The position numbers and the translations under genes were made by a program. The notes beneath the pieces were generated by a model. It searched no databases, was not told the origin of the DNA, and saw only the letters and a list, made by a program, of their open reading frames with translations. A stretch of DNA of 64,000 nucleotides from Clostridioides sp. ES-S-0054-01 (GTDB taxonomy: Bacteria; Bacillota; Clostridia; Peptostreptococcales; Peptostreptococcaceae): NCBI GenBank assembly GCA_021561035.1, contig CP067346.1, forward strand, positions 3,255,001 through 3,319,000, in the 5' to 3' direction. This document shows, one piece after another, positions 8,791 to 17,596 of the stretch (the first letter of the stretch is position 1; every line of letters begins with the position of its first letter).

Positions 8791-9942
8791 CTAGTAAGAT
8801 TTTTCTAATATTTCAACAAGGTCTTCTTTTTTTCCAAATGGTAAAAAACCTAAAACTGGATAGCCTACTATTTCTTCTAACTGTTCTTTTGTTACATTAA
8901 ACTCAGACATTTTTGTCTTAAGCCCTACACTCTTTAAAAAGCTTTCTATTTCATTTTTTAAAGCTTTAGCTGCTTCATTATCTTCTACTTTTTCTAATTC
9001 TCCGTTGAACATTCTTGCTACTTTAGCAAATTTAGCTACATTATTTTCACAGAACTTTTCCACAAACTTTGGAAACACTATAGCTAAAGCTTCACCATGA
9101 GGAATATGCGTAACTCCACCTATTATTTCACTTAGAGGATGTGGTGCTGCTGCTCCAGCATTTGCTAATGAACTTCCACCTAGTGTATCTGCCATTGCCA
9201 ATTTTGTTCTGTATACTATATTATTTCTTTCTTTCATTACTTTAGGTAAATAGTTAATAACTAATTCCATAGATTTTTCAGACATTATCTCTGTAAAATC
9301 ATTAGCATTTGGGTTTATGTAACTTTCAAATGCATGAGTAAAGGCATCAAATGCTGTTGATGCAGTAATTCTCTCTGGTAAAGTTAGCATAAGTTCTGGG
9401 TCTACTATACATTCTCTTGAGAAACAATTTTGATGGAATATTGTATTTTTCTCACTTCCTCTTGATATTACTGCTGCTTGTGTAACTTGGCTTCCCGTCC
9501 CAGAAGTAGTTGATACAGCAATTAATGGTAATTCTTTTTCACTTACTTTATCATATATTTTAAATGGATTTGTATATGTACTAAACATATAATCCCAATC
9601 TATTTTTTCTAGTCCAAAAGTTAAGGCTAATACTTTGGCAGTATCTATACTTGAACCTCCACCAACAGCTAAGATAACATCTACAGATTCTTTTTTAGCT
9701 AATTCAAATCCTTCATTTATTAGTTCTACAGTTGGATTTGGCTCTACCTTATCAAAGTGTACAACTTCTATACCTTTTCCCATTAAATCTAATCTAACTC
9801 TTTCATATAGCTTGTCTAATGGCTCTACATTTGGAGTAGTAACTAACAAACATTTCTTTCCATATTTTCCTATTATTCTAGGTAACTCGCTTAAAGTTCC
9901 TTGTCCAAAATTTATTCTTGATGGTTGATAAAAGTTAATCAT
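8791..9942 (-). CDS. Iron-containing alcohol dehydrogenase
   Basis: A 383-residue group III (iron-dependent) dehydrogenase. The nucleotide site is VGGGSSIDTAK (around residues 95-105). The metal-binding stretch includes DAFTHAFESYI and PHPLSEIIGGVTHIPHGEA, which carry the conserved Asp and His ligands. The family reduces aldehydes or oxidises alcohols and polyols with NAD(P)H. As first gene of the operon with HAD phosphatase and EIIA, facing an aldolase-like gene and a PRD regulator, it probably takes part in breakdown of a PTS-imported sugar or polyol; the exact substrate is unknown. Confidence 0.92.
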   Translation of the reverse strand: MINFYQPSRINFGQGTLSELPRIIGKYGKKCLLVTTPNVEPLDKLYERVRLDLMGKGIEVVHFDKVEPNPTVELINEGFELAKKESVDVILAVGGGSSIDTAKVLALTFGLEKIDWDYMFSTYTNPFKIYDKVSEKELPLIAVSTTSGTGSQVTQAAVISRGSEKNTIFHQNCFSRECIVDPELMLTLPERITASTAFDAFTHAFESYINPNANDFTEIMSEKSMELVINYLPKVMKERNNIVYRTKLAMADTLGGSSLANAGAAAPHPLSEIIGGVTHIPHGEALAIVFPKFVEKFCENNVAKFAKVARMFNGELEKVEDNEAAKALKNEIESFLKSVGLKTKMSEFNVTKEQLEEIVGYPVLGFLPFGKKEDLVEILEKSY

Positions 9943-9961
9943 ATTTTTCCTCCCTTAAATT

Positions 9962-10009
9962 ATTGCCTTCATATTCAAATTATACCTATCACAGGATTTT
10001 TAAGGCAAT
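9962..10009 (-). promoter_or_regulatory. Promoter of the dehydrogenase operon bracketed by an inverted repeat
   Basis: A TATAAT -10 box (9979-9984, minus strand) has a TTGCCT -35 element 18 bases upstream. The -35 lies in ATTGCCTT (10002-10009), and the inverted copy AAGGCAAT lies at 9962-9969 near the start of transcription. A third copy (ATTGCCTT, plus strand) is at 10173-10180 on the side of the divergent aldolase gene. The arrangement suggests an operator shared by both divergent units, but the regulator is not proven. Confidence 0.5.
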
Positions 10010-10248
10010 ACTTTAACTGTTAACTCTTATTTACTAAAGTTTATGGAAATTAATAAACAATCAACGTTTTATTATTACCATATCATTATGTAAATTTTAT
10101 TAAGTAGTCATGGGATAATTTTATAAACAATCTTATTGTATAATTAACTTAATATCTTAATAAATAAAAATTATTGCCTTCAGAAGAGGATTATGGCTAA
10201 TAAAAGAGTGCTTTTATTGTAATAAATAACTTAAAGGAGAATTAAATT

Positions 10249-10890
10249 ATGAAATATTTAATAGATAGTGCGAATCTTGATGAGATTCAAAAGTGTTTAA
10301 GGTATGGGTTTAAAGGAATAACAGCTAATCCATCTATGTATCTTAAAGAAAATGTAAATTTTTATGAATTCATTGAAACATGTACTAATTTAAATCCAGA
10401 AATATTAACTGCTGAAGTTATAGGAAATAATTTATATGAATTACTTGAGTCTTGTGATAATATATCAAATATAAACAATAACATTATAATAAAAATAAAT
10501 TTTTCTGAAATTGGCTTAGAACTTATAAACATATTGAATCGTAAAGGTGTAAAAACTGCATGTACTTTGATTTTCAATACAAATCAAGCATCATTGGCTG
10601 TAAACGCAGGTGCTGACTACCTATTCCCTTTTATAGGTAGAAATGATGAAAATGGGTACGATGGTATAAAAAATCTTACAGAAATATGTGACCTTATATC
10701 AATAAATGGATATAATACTAAGGTTGTTGCAGCTTCTATTAAAAATGTATTCCACTTAACTCAAGCATCTATTTGTGGATGTGATTATGCAGCTGTAACA
10801 TATGATTTATTTAAAAAAGCTTCTTTTAACCAGCTTACAGTAGATGGGACTAAAACTTTTGAAAAAGATTGGTCTAAAGTTAATAAATAG
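10249..10890 (+). CDS. Fructose-6-phosphate aldolase / transaldolase-like protein
   Basis: A 213-residue TalC/FSA-type protein. Asp6 in LIDSAN, the TANPSM motif (around residues 25-30) and the Schiff-base lysine in IIIKINFSEIG (around residue 84) match this small transaldolase subgroup, which is about 215 residues long. Members either cleave fructose-6-phosphate to dihydroxyacetone and glyceraldehyde-3-phosphate or act as transaldolases; sequence reading alone does not decide. A GGAGA site precedes the ATG. The next gene, 25 bases on, is a PRD regulator. Confidence 0.88.
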   Translation: MKYLIDSANLDEIQKCLRYGFKGITANPSMYLKENVNFYEFIETCTNLNPEILTAEVIGNNLYELLESCDNISNINNNIIIKINFSEIGLELINILNRKGVKTACTLIFNTNQASLAVNAGADYLFPFIGRNDENGYDGIKNLTEICDLISINGYNTKVVAASIKNVFHLTQASICGCDYAAVTYDLFKKASFNQLTVDGTKTFEKDWSKVNK

Positions 10891-10915
10891 CAACTAAGAT
10901 TTAGGAGGGTTTGCA

Positions 10916-12460
10916 TTGAACAAAAGATTATTAGATATTGCAGAATTATTACTAAATAGTTCAGACTATATTACTGTAGATACTATTGCCCAAGAATTAA
11001 ATGTTAGTAATAAAACTATTCGTAATGACCTTGTTATTTTAGATGAATGGTTTTTAGAGTTTAATTTATCTCTAGATAAAAAAACAGGTTCAGGAGTTAT
11101 TATTCTAGGTAATGAAGATATAAAACTTAAAGTTATTAGAGATATCAATGATAAATCAAATTGTATATATGCATATTCTCCTGAAGATAGAAAAAGATAT
11201 ATTCTGAGTAAATTATTCATTAAAAATTCGAAGTTTAGGATTCGTGACATTTGCAATGAACTACATGTTAGCAGAGCCACTGTGCATAAGGACTTGGTAG
11301 TTATTCAAAATTTTTTGCAAAACTTTAAAGTAACGCTAGTTAGAAAAACCAACAATGGTGTATATCTAGAAGGTAAAGAAAAAGATATTAGAAAAGCAGT
11401 TTTTGAACTTACTACTACTAATAAAAGTTATACTGAACTTAAAGAAATCTTATTCTCAACATCTGATAAATGTAATGACACTCCTTCAACAAAAATATTT
11501 AAGGAGTTATTCAACTATAATTTTGAGAAATTATCTAAAATCACTCTACACACTTTACAAGTAGAAAAAAGTAATCTTAGTGATGAGTATTATATAAATT
11601 TCTTAATACATATAGCTATATGTATTAAGAGAATTTCAATTAATAGATATATTAACTTATCTGAAAGTTTCTTTAGAGAATTATTAGAACATGAATGCTT
11701 TGAAAAATCAAAAACCTTATGCTCCAATCTAAGTGAAGCTTTTGATGTAGAATTTATTGATGAGGAAGTCTGTTATATCCTTCTTCATATAGAAGGATTA
11801 CTTAAATCCATAAAGAAAACTACTACTCTTGAACCTCTTAGAAATGAAGAGATTACAGAGTATAATCTATCTGAAGCAATAGCTACTCATTGGGGAGATA
11901 TACTAAATTTAAACTTAAAGGACGATTTAATATTAATAAAATCTCTTGCTAATCACCTTAAGTCAGTTCTACACCGAATAAACTATGGATTTACTATTAC
12001 AAATCCCATATTAAATGATATAAAGAGAACATTCCCTTATACGTACAAGGCTGCTAAAGAGTCTAATACTGTTATTAAACAGTTGATGAATTATGAAGTT
12101 AATGAGGATGAAATAGGACATCTTGCTTTATATTTAATATCAGCAATAGATAGAAGCAAGTCTCCCCTAAATACTATTTTAATATGTCATTGCAGTGATG
12201 GTGTATCTAACTTACTAGTACAAAAATTAAGTTTTGAGTTTAATCAAATTAATATAGTTAAATCTATACCTCTATCTTCTATTTCATTTACAAACTTTGA
12301 TGATGTGGATTTAATACTAACTACTGCTCCTGTAGACTTTGAACATCATGCTGAGCTGATAAATATAAATGCTCTTTTAAGTAAAAATGATATTTCTAGG
12401 CTTAGTACAATTATAAAAAAACTATATTCTGAAAAAAATAAAATATTATCTTATAAATAA
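10916..12460 (+). CDS. BglG/MtlR-type PRD transcriptional regulator
   Basis: A 514-residue activator. Two N-terminal helix-turn-helix regions (about residues 5-60 and 85-150) are followed by two PTS-regulation domains (about 185-285 and 290-400) with histidines such as in LHIEGLL and GHLALYL, and a C-terminal EIIB-like section (TILICHCSDGVSNLL, about 420-430). This layout is that of MtlR/LicR-type DNA-binding activators, not RNA-binding antiterminators. The start codon is TTG at 10916, fixed by the TTAGGAGGG site just upstream. It probably controls the aldolase gene and the divergent EIIA-HAD-dehydrogenase operon. Confidence 0.88.
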   Translation: MNKRLLDIAELLLNSSDYITVDTIAQELNVSNKTIRNDLVILDEWFLEFNLSLDKKTGSGVIILGNEDIKLKVIRDINDKSNCIYAYSPEDRKRYILSKLFIKNSKFRIRDICNELHVSRATVHKDLVVIQNFLQNFKVTLVRKTNNGVYLEGKEKDIRKAVFELTTTNKSYTELKEILFSTSDKCNDTPSTKIFKELFNYNFEKLSKITLHTLQVEKSNLSDEYYINFLIHIAICIKRISINRYINLSESFFRELLEHECFEKSKTLCSNLSEAFDVEFIDEEVCYILLHIEGLLKSIKKTTTLEPLRNEEITEYNLSEAIATHWGDILNLNLKDDLILIKSLANHLKSVLHRINYGFTITNPILNDIKRTFPYTYKAAKESNTVIKQLMNYEVNEDEIGHLALYLISAIDRSKSPLNTILICHCSDGVSNLLVQKLSFEFNQINIVKSIPLSSISFTNFDDVDLILTTAPVDFEHHAELININALLSKNDISRLSTIIKKLYSEKNKILSYK

Positions 12461-12569
12461 GTAAAAAATGGGTTTGTCTCAACATTAGTATAATCCCCTT
12501 ATAGTAGACATTTAAATAAAAGGCTATTATAATAGGTCTAAAAAGCGTATACTCTAAGGGGGTTTTTCT

Positions 12570-12887
12570 ATGTCTAAAAAACACAAAAAATATAGCAAAG
12601 AACTTAAACTAAAAGCTGTAAACTTATATATAAAAGAAGGATACTCATCATACAAAATTGCTGAGATGCTGAATATAAGAAGCAAAACACAAGTTCAAAA
12701 CTGGGTAAAAGATTATAAAAATAAAGGTAAAACTGCGTTTAATGATGAAACTAGGGGCAGATTTAAAAATATTAGTCTAGAAAATGATAATAGAAAATTT
12801 AAATCTGTTGAAGAAGAATTGAAGTACTTACGCATGGAGAATGAATTCTTAAAAAAGTTAAGTACCCTATTGGACAAGTCAAAGTAA
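12570..12887 (+). CDS. IS150-type transposase OrfA (helix-turn-helix protein)
   Basis: A 105-residue protein with an N-terminal helix-turn-helix (KYSKELKLKAVNLY, then SYKIAEML) and a C-terminal leucine-zipper-like tail (EELKYLRMENEFLKKL). It binds the element ends. An A6G run at 12851-12857 (codons TTA AAA AAG) fits the programmed -1 frameshift of this family; after the slip the frame stays open into OrfB, so a fused OrfAB transposase of about 390 residues can be made. Confidence 0.92.
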   Translation: MSKKHKKYSKELKLKAVNLYIKEGYSSYKIAEMLNIRSKTQVQNWVKDYKNKGKTAFNDETRGRFKNISLENDNRKFKSVEEELKYLRMENEFLKKLSTLLDKSK

Positions 12888-12913
12888 GCGATAAATTTAA
12901 AACAATTAAACTT

Positions 12914-13741
12914 ATGTCTAGGAAGTATAGTATTTCTAGTATGTGTAAGTTGATAGGTGTGTCAAGAAGCGGTTACTATAAATGGCTAAGTTATTCTAAA
13001 AAATCTTCCGATAGGGGTATCAAAGATAGAATTATTAAGGATTATATAATTGAAATACATAAAAAATATAGAGGAACTTACGGTAGAAAAAGAATTTGTA
13101 CTTATTTAAATAAAATACTTGATAGCCCTATTAATCATAAGAGAGTATATAGGTTGATGAAAGAACTAGGTATTAAATCTATTATTAGAAAGAAAGTATA
13201 TAGACGTAAGTTTAAATCATATGAGATATATGATAATATATTAAATCGTGAATTTAGAGCTAATCAACCATTAGAAAAAATTTGTATGGATATAACATAC
13301 ATACCTATCGGTAAAAAATTCTTATATATGAATGTAGCCAAAGATTTATTTAATGGTGAAATAGTGGCATATGAGATAAGTACAAAAATGGATACTAAAT
13401 TAGTTAATAATACAGTAAATCAACTAATAAATATGAATTTAGCTAAAGATTGTATTTTACATACAGATCAAGGTTCACAATATACAAGTAGATCTTACTC
13501 TAAAAGGCTTAAGGATAATGGTATTATACAATCAATGTCCCGAAAGGGCAACTGCTGGGATAATGCTCCTATAGAAAGTTTTTTCAGTCATTTTAAATCT
13601 GAATTAATATATTTAATTGATACTACAGATCCAAAGAAAATGATTAGTCTAATAAATGATTATATTTATTTTTATAATAATGAAAGAATACAATTAAAAA
13701 ACGGAATGAGTCCGATTGAATATCGAACTCATTGTGCGTAA
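12914..13741 (+). CDS. IS150-type transposase OrfB (DDE integrase core)
   Basis: A 275-residue catalytic part with an HTH_21-like start (KYRGTYGRKRICTYL) and the DDE triad: Asp in CMDITYIP, Asp in LHTDQGSQYTS, Glu in APIESFFSHFKSE, ending with YNNERIQLKNGMSPIEYR. It has no ribosome site of its own worth noting and its frame is entered by -1 frameshifting from orfA. All key residues are present. Confidence 0.94.
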   Translation: MSRKYSISSMCKLIGVSRSGYYKWLSYSKKSSDRGIKDRIIKDYIIEIHKKYRGTYGRKRICTYLNKILDSPINHKRVYRLMKELGIKSIIRKKVYRRKFKSYEIYDNILNREFRANQPLEKICMDITYIPIGKKFLYMNVAKDLFNGEIVAYEISTKMDTKLVNNTVNQLINMNLAKDCILHTDQGSQYTSRSYSKRLKDNGIIQSMSRKGNCWDNAPIESFFSHFKSELIYLIDTTDPKKMISLINDYIYFYNNERIQLKNGMSPIEYRTHCA

Positions 13742-13851
13742 AGATAGCCTTTTTTAAGTCTGTCTACTTGACAGGGACATATCCAACATAGAGATAAGCC
13801 TCTTTTTCATTGTTGAAATGATAAAAACATATTTGATTTCATACAAAAAAA

Positions 13852-13887
13852 GTGCCTCATGAACTAAAAAATTCATTTTGAGACACC
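13852..13887 (-). terminator. Terminator after the YitT-like gene
   Basis: A stem of GTGTCTCA(AAA)TGAA with TTCATGAGGCAC, one bulge, followed on the minus strand by seven T residues; about 60 bases past the stop codon. Between it and the gene lie three short AT-rich tandem copies of ATATTTAAACTT (around 13898-13935). Confidence 0.75.
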
Positions 13888-13949
13888 TCCTTTTTTTATA
13901 TTTAAACTTTATATTTAAACTTTTATATTTAAAGTAAGTTTTATTATTT

Positions 13950-14576
13950 TTATTGAGTACAAGTACTATTTATATTATTAGTTTCTTCAGTATTTTTATC
14001 AAACTTTGTAGTTACAAATCCTATTGTCTTTATTATGAGTAATAAAGATATTAATGAATATATAGATATCATAAAATTCTTACTTATTATTCCAGACGCG
14101 ACTATTATAAATCCATCTAGCATAAATAATATAACTGGCAACTTCAGAAATTTAATTATCTTATTAATAAGCATTGCAACTAAATCAGTTCCACCAGTAC
14201 TACAACCTCTTATTATGGCTATACCTATAGCAGTTCCCACCAATAATCCACCTATCACTCCTGCTACTAATAAGTTGTCAGTTATATGAATTTGTGGTAT
14301 TACTTTTAAGAATAATGGCCCCATAAGAGTTATATATAATGTTTTTATTCCAAATCCCTTACCTAAAAATAATACTCCCATTACTAAAAGTGGCATAGAT
14401 ATTCCTAAAGATATATTCTCAACAGGTATTGATAAAAATGTACTAAGTACAACTGATAATCCTGTTATTCCTCCTGGAGCTAGTGTATGTTCTGCAAAGA
14501 AAAAATTAACTGCTAATGCCATTAAAAATGCTGATATTGTTATCAATAAATAGTCTTTTATCATTTCTTTTTTCAT
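13950..14576 (-). CDS. YitT/DUF161-family membrane protein, short form
   Basis: A 208-residue polytopic protein with five or six hydrophobic spans. LAVNFFFAEHTLAPGGITGLS and GTAIGIAIIRGCSTGGTDLVAMLI are hallmark motifs of the YitT (DUF161) family. Usual members are about 280 residues with a cytoplasmic DUF2179 domain at the C-terminus; that domain is missing here and the protein ends soon after the last membrane span. The function of the family is not settled. It stands alone between two terminators. Confidence 0.85.
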   Translation of the reverse strand: MKKEMIKDYLLITISAFLMALAVNFFFAEHTLAPGGITGLSVVLSTFLSIPVENISLGISMPLLVMGVLFLGKGFGIKTLYITLMGPLFLKVIPQIHITDNLLVAGVIGGLLVGTAIGIAIIRGCSTGGTDLVAMLINKIIKFLKLPVILFMLDGFIIVASGIISKNFMISIYSLISLLLIIKTIGFVTTKFDKNTEETNNINSTCTQ

Positions 14577-14659
14577 TTAATAACCTCCTACTTATATCTC
14601 GTGTATTATTTCAGTATAAAAAATAAATTAAATTAGTCTAACCTCCTATAATTTTTCAT

Positions 14660-14701
14660 AAAAGAGATGCTTCCTTAAAACATTAAGAAAGCATCTCTTT
14701 T
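14660..14701 (-). terminator. Terminator after the epimerase-like gene
   Basis: A strong stem AAAAGAGATGCTT / AAGCATCTCTTTT (with further pairing inside) ends 17 bases beyond the stop codon and is followed by TTTTATG on the minus strand. Confidence 0.85.
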
Positions 14702-14717
14702 ATTATAGTTTATTATC

Positions 14718-15434
14718 TTATTCTAAACCAAACTTTGTAGCTGCTTCATCTATAGCTTTTCTACACTTCTTAACACCTGCTGTTATGCCATCTTTATCCT
14801 TGAATATTGCTGAAGATAATATTACAACATCTGGATTACATTCTATTAATGGCTCCATATTGTCTGCTCTTAGTCCGCCATCTATTGCCAATTCACACTT
14901 AGGATTCTTTTCGTCTATCATTTTTCTGGCTCTTTTAACTAAATCAACTGCACTCTTTCTCCATCCCCAGTTATCTTTTCCATCAGTTTCATCAACACCA
15001 TGAACGACTATTTGCAATCTATCTATATCATATATAGCTTCATCAACAAAGCATAGTGGCGTGTAACATCCAACTGTTAATCCTATTTTCATACCAAATT
15101 CTCTACAGTAATTTATTATGTATGCAAGAGGAGCTCCTAAGAAATGTTCAGCTGGTATTATCAACATGTTGCATCCTGCTGCTGCTATTTTTTCTATAAA
15201 TAATCTATCGCAATCTCTTGTGTATATATGACATTCTATTGGTTTATCTGTTACTGGTCTTATTGCTTCTATTATTTGATGACCACCCATAAGTTGCATA
15301 TTTTTCAAATCATGCATATCTGCTGCATCTGAATGCACGTAGTCTACACCTGCATCCATCGCTTCCTTAACTACGGCTGATATGTGACCGTAATTTACAT
15401 GTGCCAATCCTGCTGCTATTTTTATGTGTTTCAT
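14718..15434 (-). CDS. Ribulose-phosphate 3-epimerase-like protein
   Basis: A 238-residue TIM-barrel protein of the ribulose-phosphate-binding family. Signs are DYVHSDAADMHD (in place of the usual HVDIMDG), a substrate His in ECHIYTRD, and the phosphate-binding end ELAIDGGLRADN followed by VILSSAIFKDKD. It differs enough from standard pentose epimerases that a hexulose-6-phosphate or other ketose-phosphate substrate is possible. It is monocistronic and divergent from a phosphofructokinase gene, hinting at a shared sugar-phosphate pathway. Confidence 0.75.
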   Translation of the reverse strand: MKHIKIAAGLAHVNYGHISAVVKEAMDAGVDYVHSDAADMHDLKNMQLMGGHQIIEAIRPVTDKPIECHIYTRDCDRLFIEKIAAAGCNMLIIPAEHFLGAPLAYIINYCREFGMKIGLTVGCYTPLCFVDEAIYDIDRLQIVVHGVDETDGKDNWGWRKSAVDLVKRARKMIDEKNPKCELAIDGGLRADNMEPLIECNPDVVILSSAIFKDKDGITAGVKKCRKAIDEAATKFGLE

Positions 15435-15721
15435 ATTTATGTACCTCCATATTTTTCTTTAATTAGCATTAAATATTAGTTTTTGATATTTCTTAATCTA
15501 GTACTACTTTTATTGTTGTACGTATTTCTTATATGAACTTACTCTGCTTTTATGAACTGTGAACTTATTTTGCTTTGTAAATTAATATTACACTGATATA
15601 TTTTTTTTCACAACACTTTTACTACTCCTTAAAAGTACCTTTATATTGTGGCAAATTATAGACATTAATTATGTATAAAAAGTTAGTTTTTTACCACATT
15701 CTTATGGTATTTATTATCTAT

Positions 15722-15761
15722 ACTAGCTCAATTGATATAGCTAGTTCACTTAATATATAAT
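15722..15761 (+). promoter_or_regulatory. Promoter and inverted repeat before the phosphofructokinase gene
   Basis: TTGATA (15732-15737) and TATAAT (15756-15761) are spaced by 18 bases. The inverted repeat ACTAGCT (15722-15728) / AGCTAGT (15739-15745) brackets the -35 box and is a candidate operator. I saw nothing else clear in the 380-base gap. Confidence 0.5.
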
Positions 15762-15832
15762 CAGACTATAAATATAAATTTACTCAATAAAAAGTACCAT
15801 TCATAACAATATTAATGAAAGGGAGATGTAAA

Positions 15833-17047
15833 ATGAGAAACTGTATTATTGCCCAATCTGGAGGTCCTACAGCTGTTATCAATGCTTCTGCAATTGGTAT
15901 TTATGAAAAAAATTTAGAAACTAAATACTTTGACAAAGTGTATTTTGGTATCAATGGGATTGAAGGTATATTAAATAAAAATATAGTAGATTCAGAATGC
16001 TTAAATAAGGAAGACGTACTAAATTTAAAACAAACCCCTTCTTCTGGTCTTGGTTCATGTAGATATAAGCTTGCTGATTATAAGATAAATTCTTATGATT
16101 ATGATAGAGTTATAAATATACTATATGAATATGAAATAGATACATTATTTTACATAGGTGGAAATGACTCTATGGACACAGTCATGAAATTTTCCCAATA
16201 CTGCAAAAACACTACTTGTAAAATAAAATTTATAGGAATTCCTAAAACAATAGATAATGATTTATTGGGAACTGACAACTGCCCTGGATTTGGTTCTGCT
16301 GCAAAGCTTATTTCTACACTAATAATGGAAACGTACTTAGATTTTTCTATATATAAAAATAACGGAATATTTATAGTAGAAACTATGGGTAGAGATACTG
16401 GATGGTTAGCAGCTTCTTCTTCACTAGCTAGACTCAACGATACCCCACTAGTTGATTTAATATACCTTCCAGAAATTGATTTCTATGAAGATAAGTTTAT
16501 AGAAGATGTTAGAAAAATATTTAAAGAAAAAAATAAGGCTTATATAGTTGCATCAGAAGGTATAAGAGATAAAGACGGCAACTTTATATGTGAGCAAAAA
16601 ACATCTGCTCACGATAAGTTTGGTCATTCTCAATTAGGCGGAGTAAGTAACTATTTAAAGAACCTTATAGTATCCTCATCAATCACAACAAGAGTAAAGA
16701 CTTTAGAGCTCGGTGTAATACAAAGATGTGCTATACATCTAGCTTCAGAGACTGATTTAAAACAAGCATCTGAAGTTGGTGCATATGGACTAGAACTTTC
16801 TAAAAAAGGATATACAGGAGTTATGGCTACCATCAACAGAATAGGCAATACTCCTTATAAGTATGAAGTTAGTCATACTGATATTTCTAAAATAGCTAAT
16901 AAGACAAAGTATTTTCCTAGAAAGTGGATAAATAAAGAATGTAATTATGTGACTGACGAAGCTCTAGATTACCTATATCCACTTATTCAAGGTAACCCAG
17001 ATATTAAGTATAAAAATGGACTACCTTATTTTTCAACTCTTTACTAG
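15833..17047 (+). CDS. PPi-type 6-phosphofructokinase family protein
   Basis: A 404-residue PfkA-superfamily enzyme. It begins IIAQSGGPTAVINA, has the phosphate-donor loop YIGGNDSMDT, the catalytic GIPKTIDNDL, and the fructose-6-phosphate motif ETMGRDTGW. An Asp in place of the second Gly of the ATP-type GGDGS loop is characteristic of pyrophosphate-dependent enzymes, so PPi is the likelier donor. An ATG at 15815 is in frame, but the GGGAG ribosome site lies inside those extra codons, so the start is taken at 15833. The substrate could be fructose-6-phosphate or another sugar phosphate such as sedoheptulose-7-phosphate. Confidence 0.88.
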   Translation: MRNCIIAQSGGPTAVINASAIGIYEKNLETKYFDKVYFGINGIEGILNKNIVDSECLNKEDVLNLKQTPSSGLGSCRYKLADYKINSYDYDRVINILYEYEIDTLFYIGGNDSMDTVMKFSQYCKNTTCKIKFIGIPKTIDNDLLGTDNCPGFGSAAKLISTLIMETYLDFSIYKNNGIFIVETMGRDTGWLAASSSLARLNDTPLVDLIYLPEIDFYEDKFIEDVRKIFKEKNKAYIVASEGIRDKDGNFICEQKTSAHDKFGHSQLGGVSNYLKNLIVSSSITTRVKTLELGVIQRCAIHLASETDLKQASEVGAYGLELSKKGYTGVMATINRIGNTPYKYEVSHTDISKIANKTKYFPRKWINKECNYVTDEALDYLYPLIQGNPDIKYKNGLPYFSTLY

Positions 17048-17596
17048 GAAATTATTATAATTTGATATACACTAGGTTCCATTACTCTTAAGTACTTAAG
17101 TGGCTGTTAAATAAAATTATAAATTGTTATATGACAGTCACTTAATAGACTTTAATACTAATAAGATTTTCCGTAATAATGTCTCATACCCATTTTCATT
17201 TTGGATAGATTATAATTAGTTAGACAACAAATATTTTGTCATGATATTATTATATATAGTGATACAAATGAAAATACTTTTATCATGACTAGAAAAATAA
17301 AGATTAAGCAAAGGATTTAAAAACCAAATAACTTCAATTAAAATAAATAGTTAAAATAAATTCTAAATCAACGACATAAACAATAAAAGAACATAAAGTA
17401 GTTAAATCTACAATTATAAAATTAGTAAGATTATAATAACTTAAATCAAATTAAAGTTAATAAATACTACTCTATCTAAATAATTGTTTTTTTATAAAGA
17501 ACTCTTTATTTTAATTGAATATGATTTTAACTAACACAATAGATTAATGTAATATTTAATATAAAATAACTATAATAATTGAAAAGGAAGTAATCT
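17048..17596. other. Gene-free stretch with one stem-loop
   Basis: A 12-bp stem TTAAGTGGCTGT (17096-17107) / ACAGTCACTTAA (17134-17145) with a 26-base loop lies about 50 bases after the phosphofructokinase stop. It has no T run, so it is a poor terminator. The remaining 450 bases are very AT-rich; no gene, tRNA or riboswitch was recognised. Confidence 0.5.

Larger units (their letters stand above)
12486..13783 (+). mobile_element. IS3-family (IS150-type) insertion sequence
   Basis: About 1.3 kb containing overlapping orfA/orfB genes. The ends carry imperfect inverted repeats: AGTAGACA close to the left end is matched by TGTCTACT near the right end, with TCCC/GGGA further out. The 6-base sequence CAACAT occurs at 12480-12485 and again at 13784-13789 and may be the target duplication (IS3 elements usually make 3-4 bp, so the exact ends are uncertain). 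Both genes are intact, so the copy could be active. Confidence 0.8.
12471..13808 (+). terminator. Terminator of the PRD regulator gene, split by an IS element
   Basis: GGTTTGTCTC (12471-12480), starting 10 bases after the regulator stop, pairs over 10 bp with GAGATAAGCC (13791-13800), allowing two G-U pairs, and the right arm is followed by TCTTTTT. If the IS element and one CAACAT copy are removed, the two arms are joined by the 6-base loop AACATA, a normal terminator. Confidence 0.7.

Noticed and set aside
13898-13935. Short repeats ATATTTAAACTT as possible CRISPR-like array
   Set aside because: Only three 12-13 base copies back to back without spacers; no cas genes in the window.
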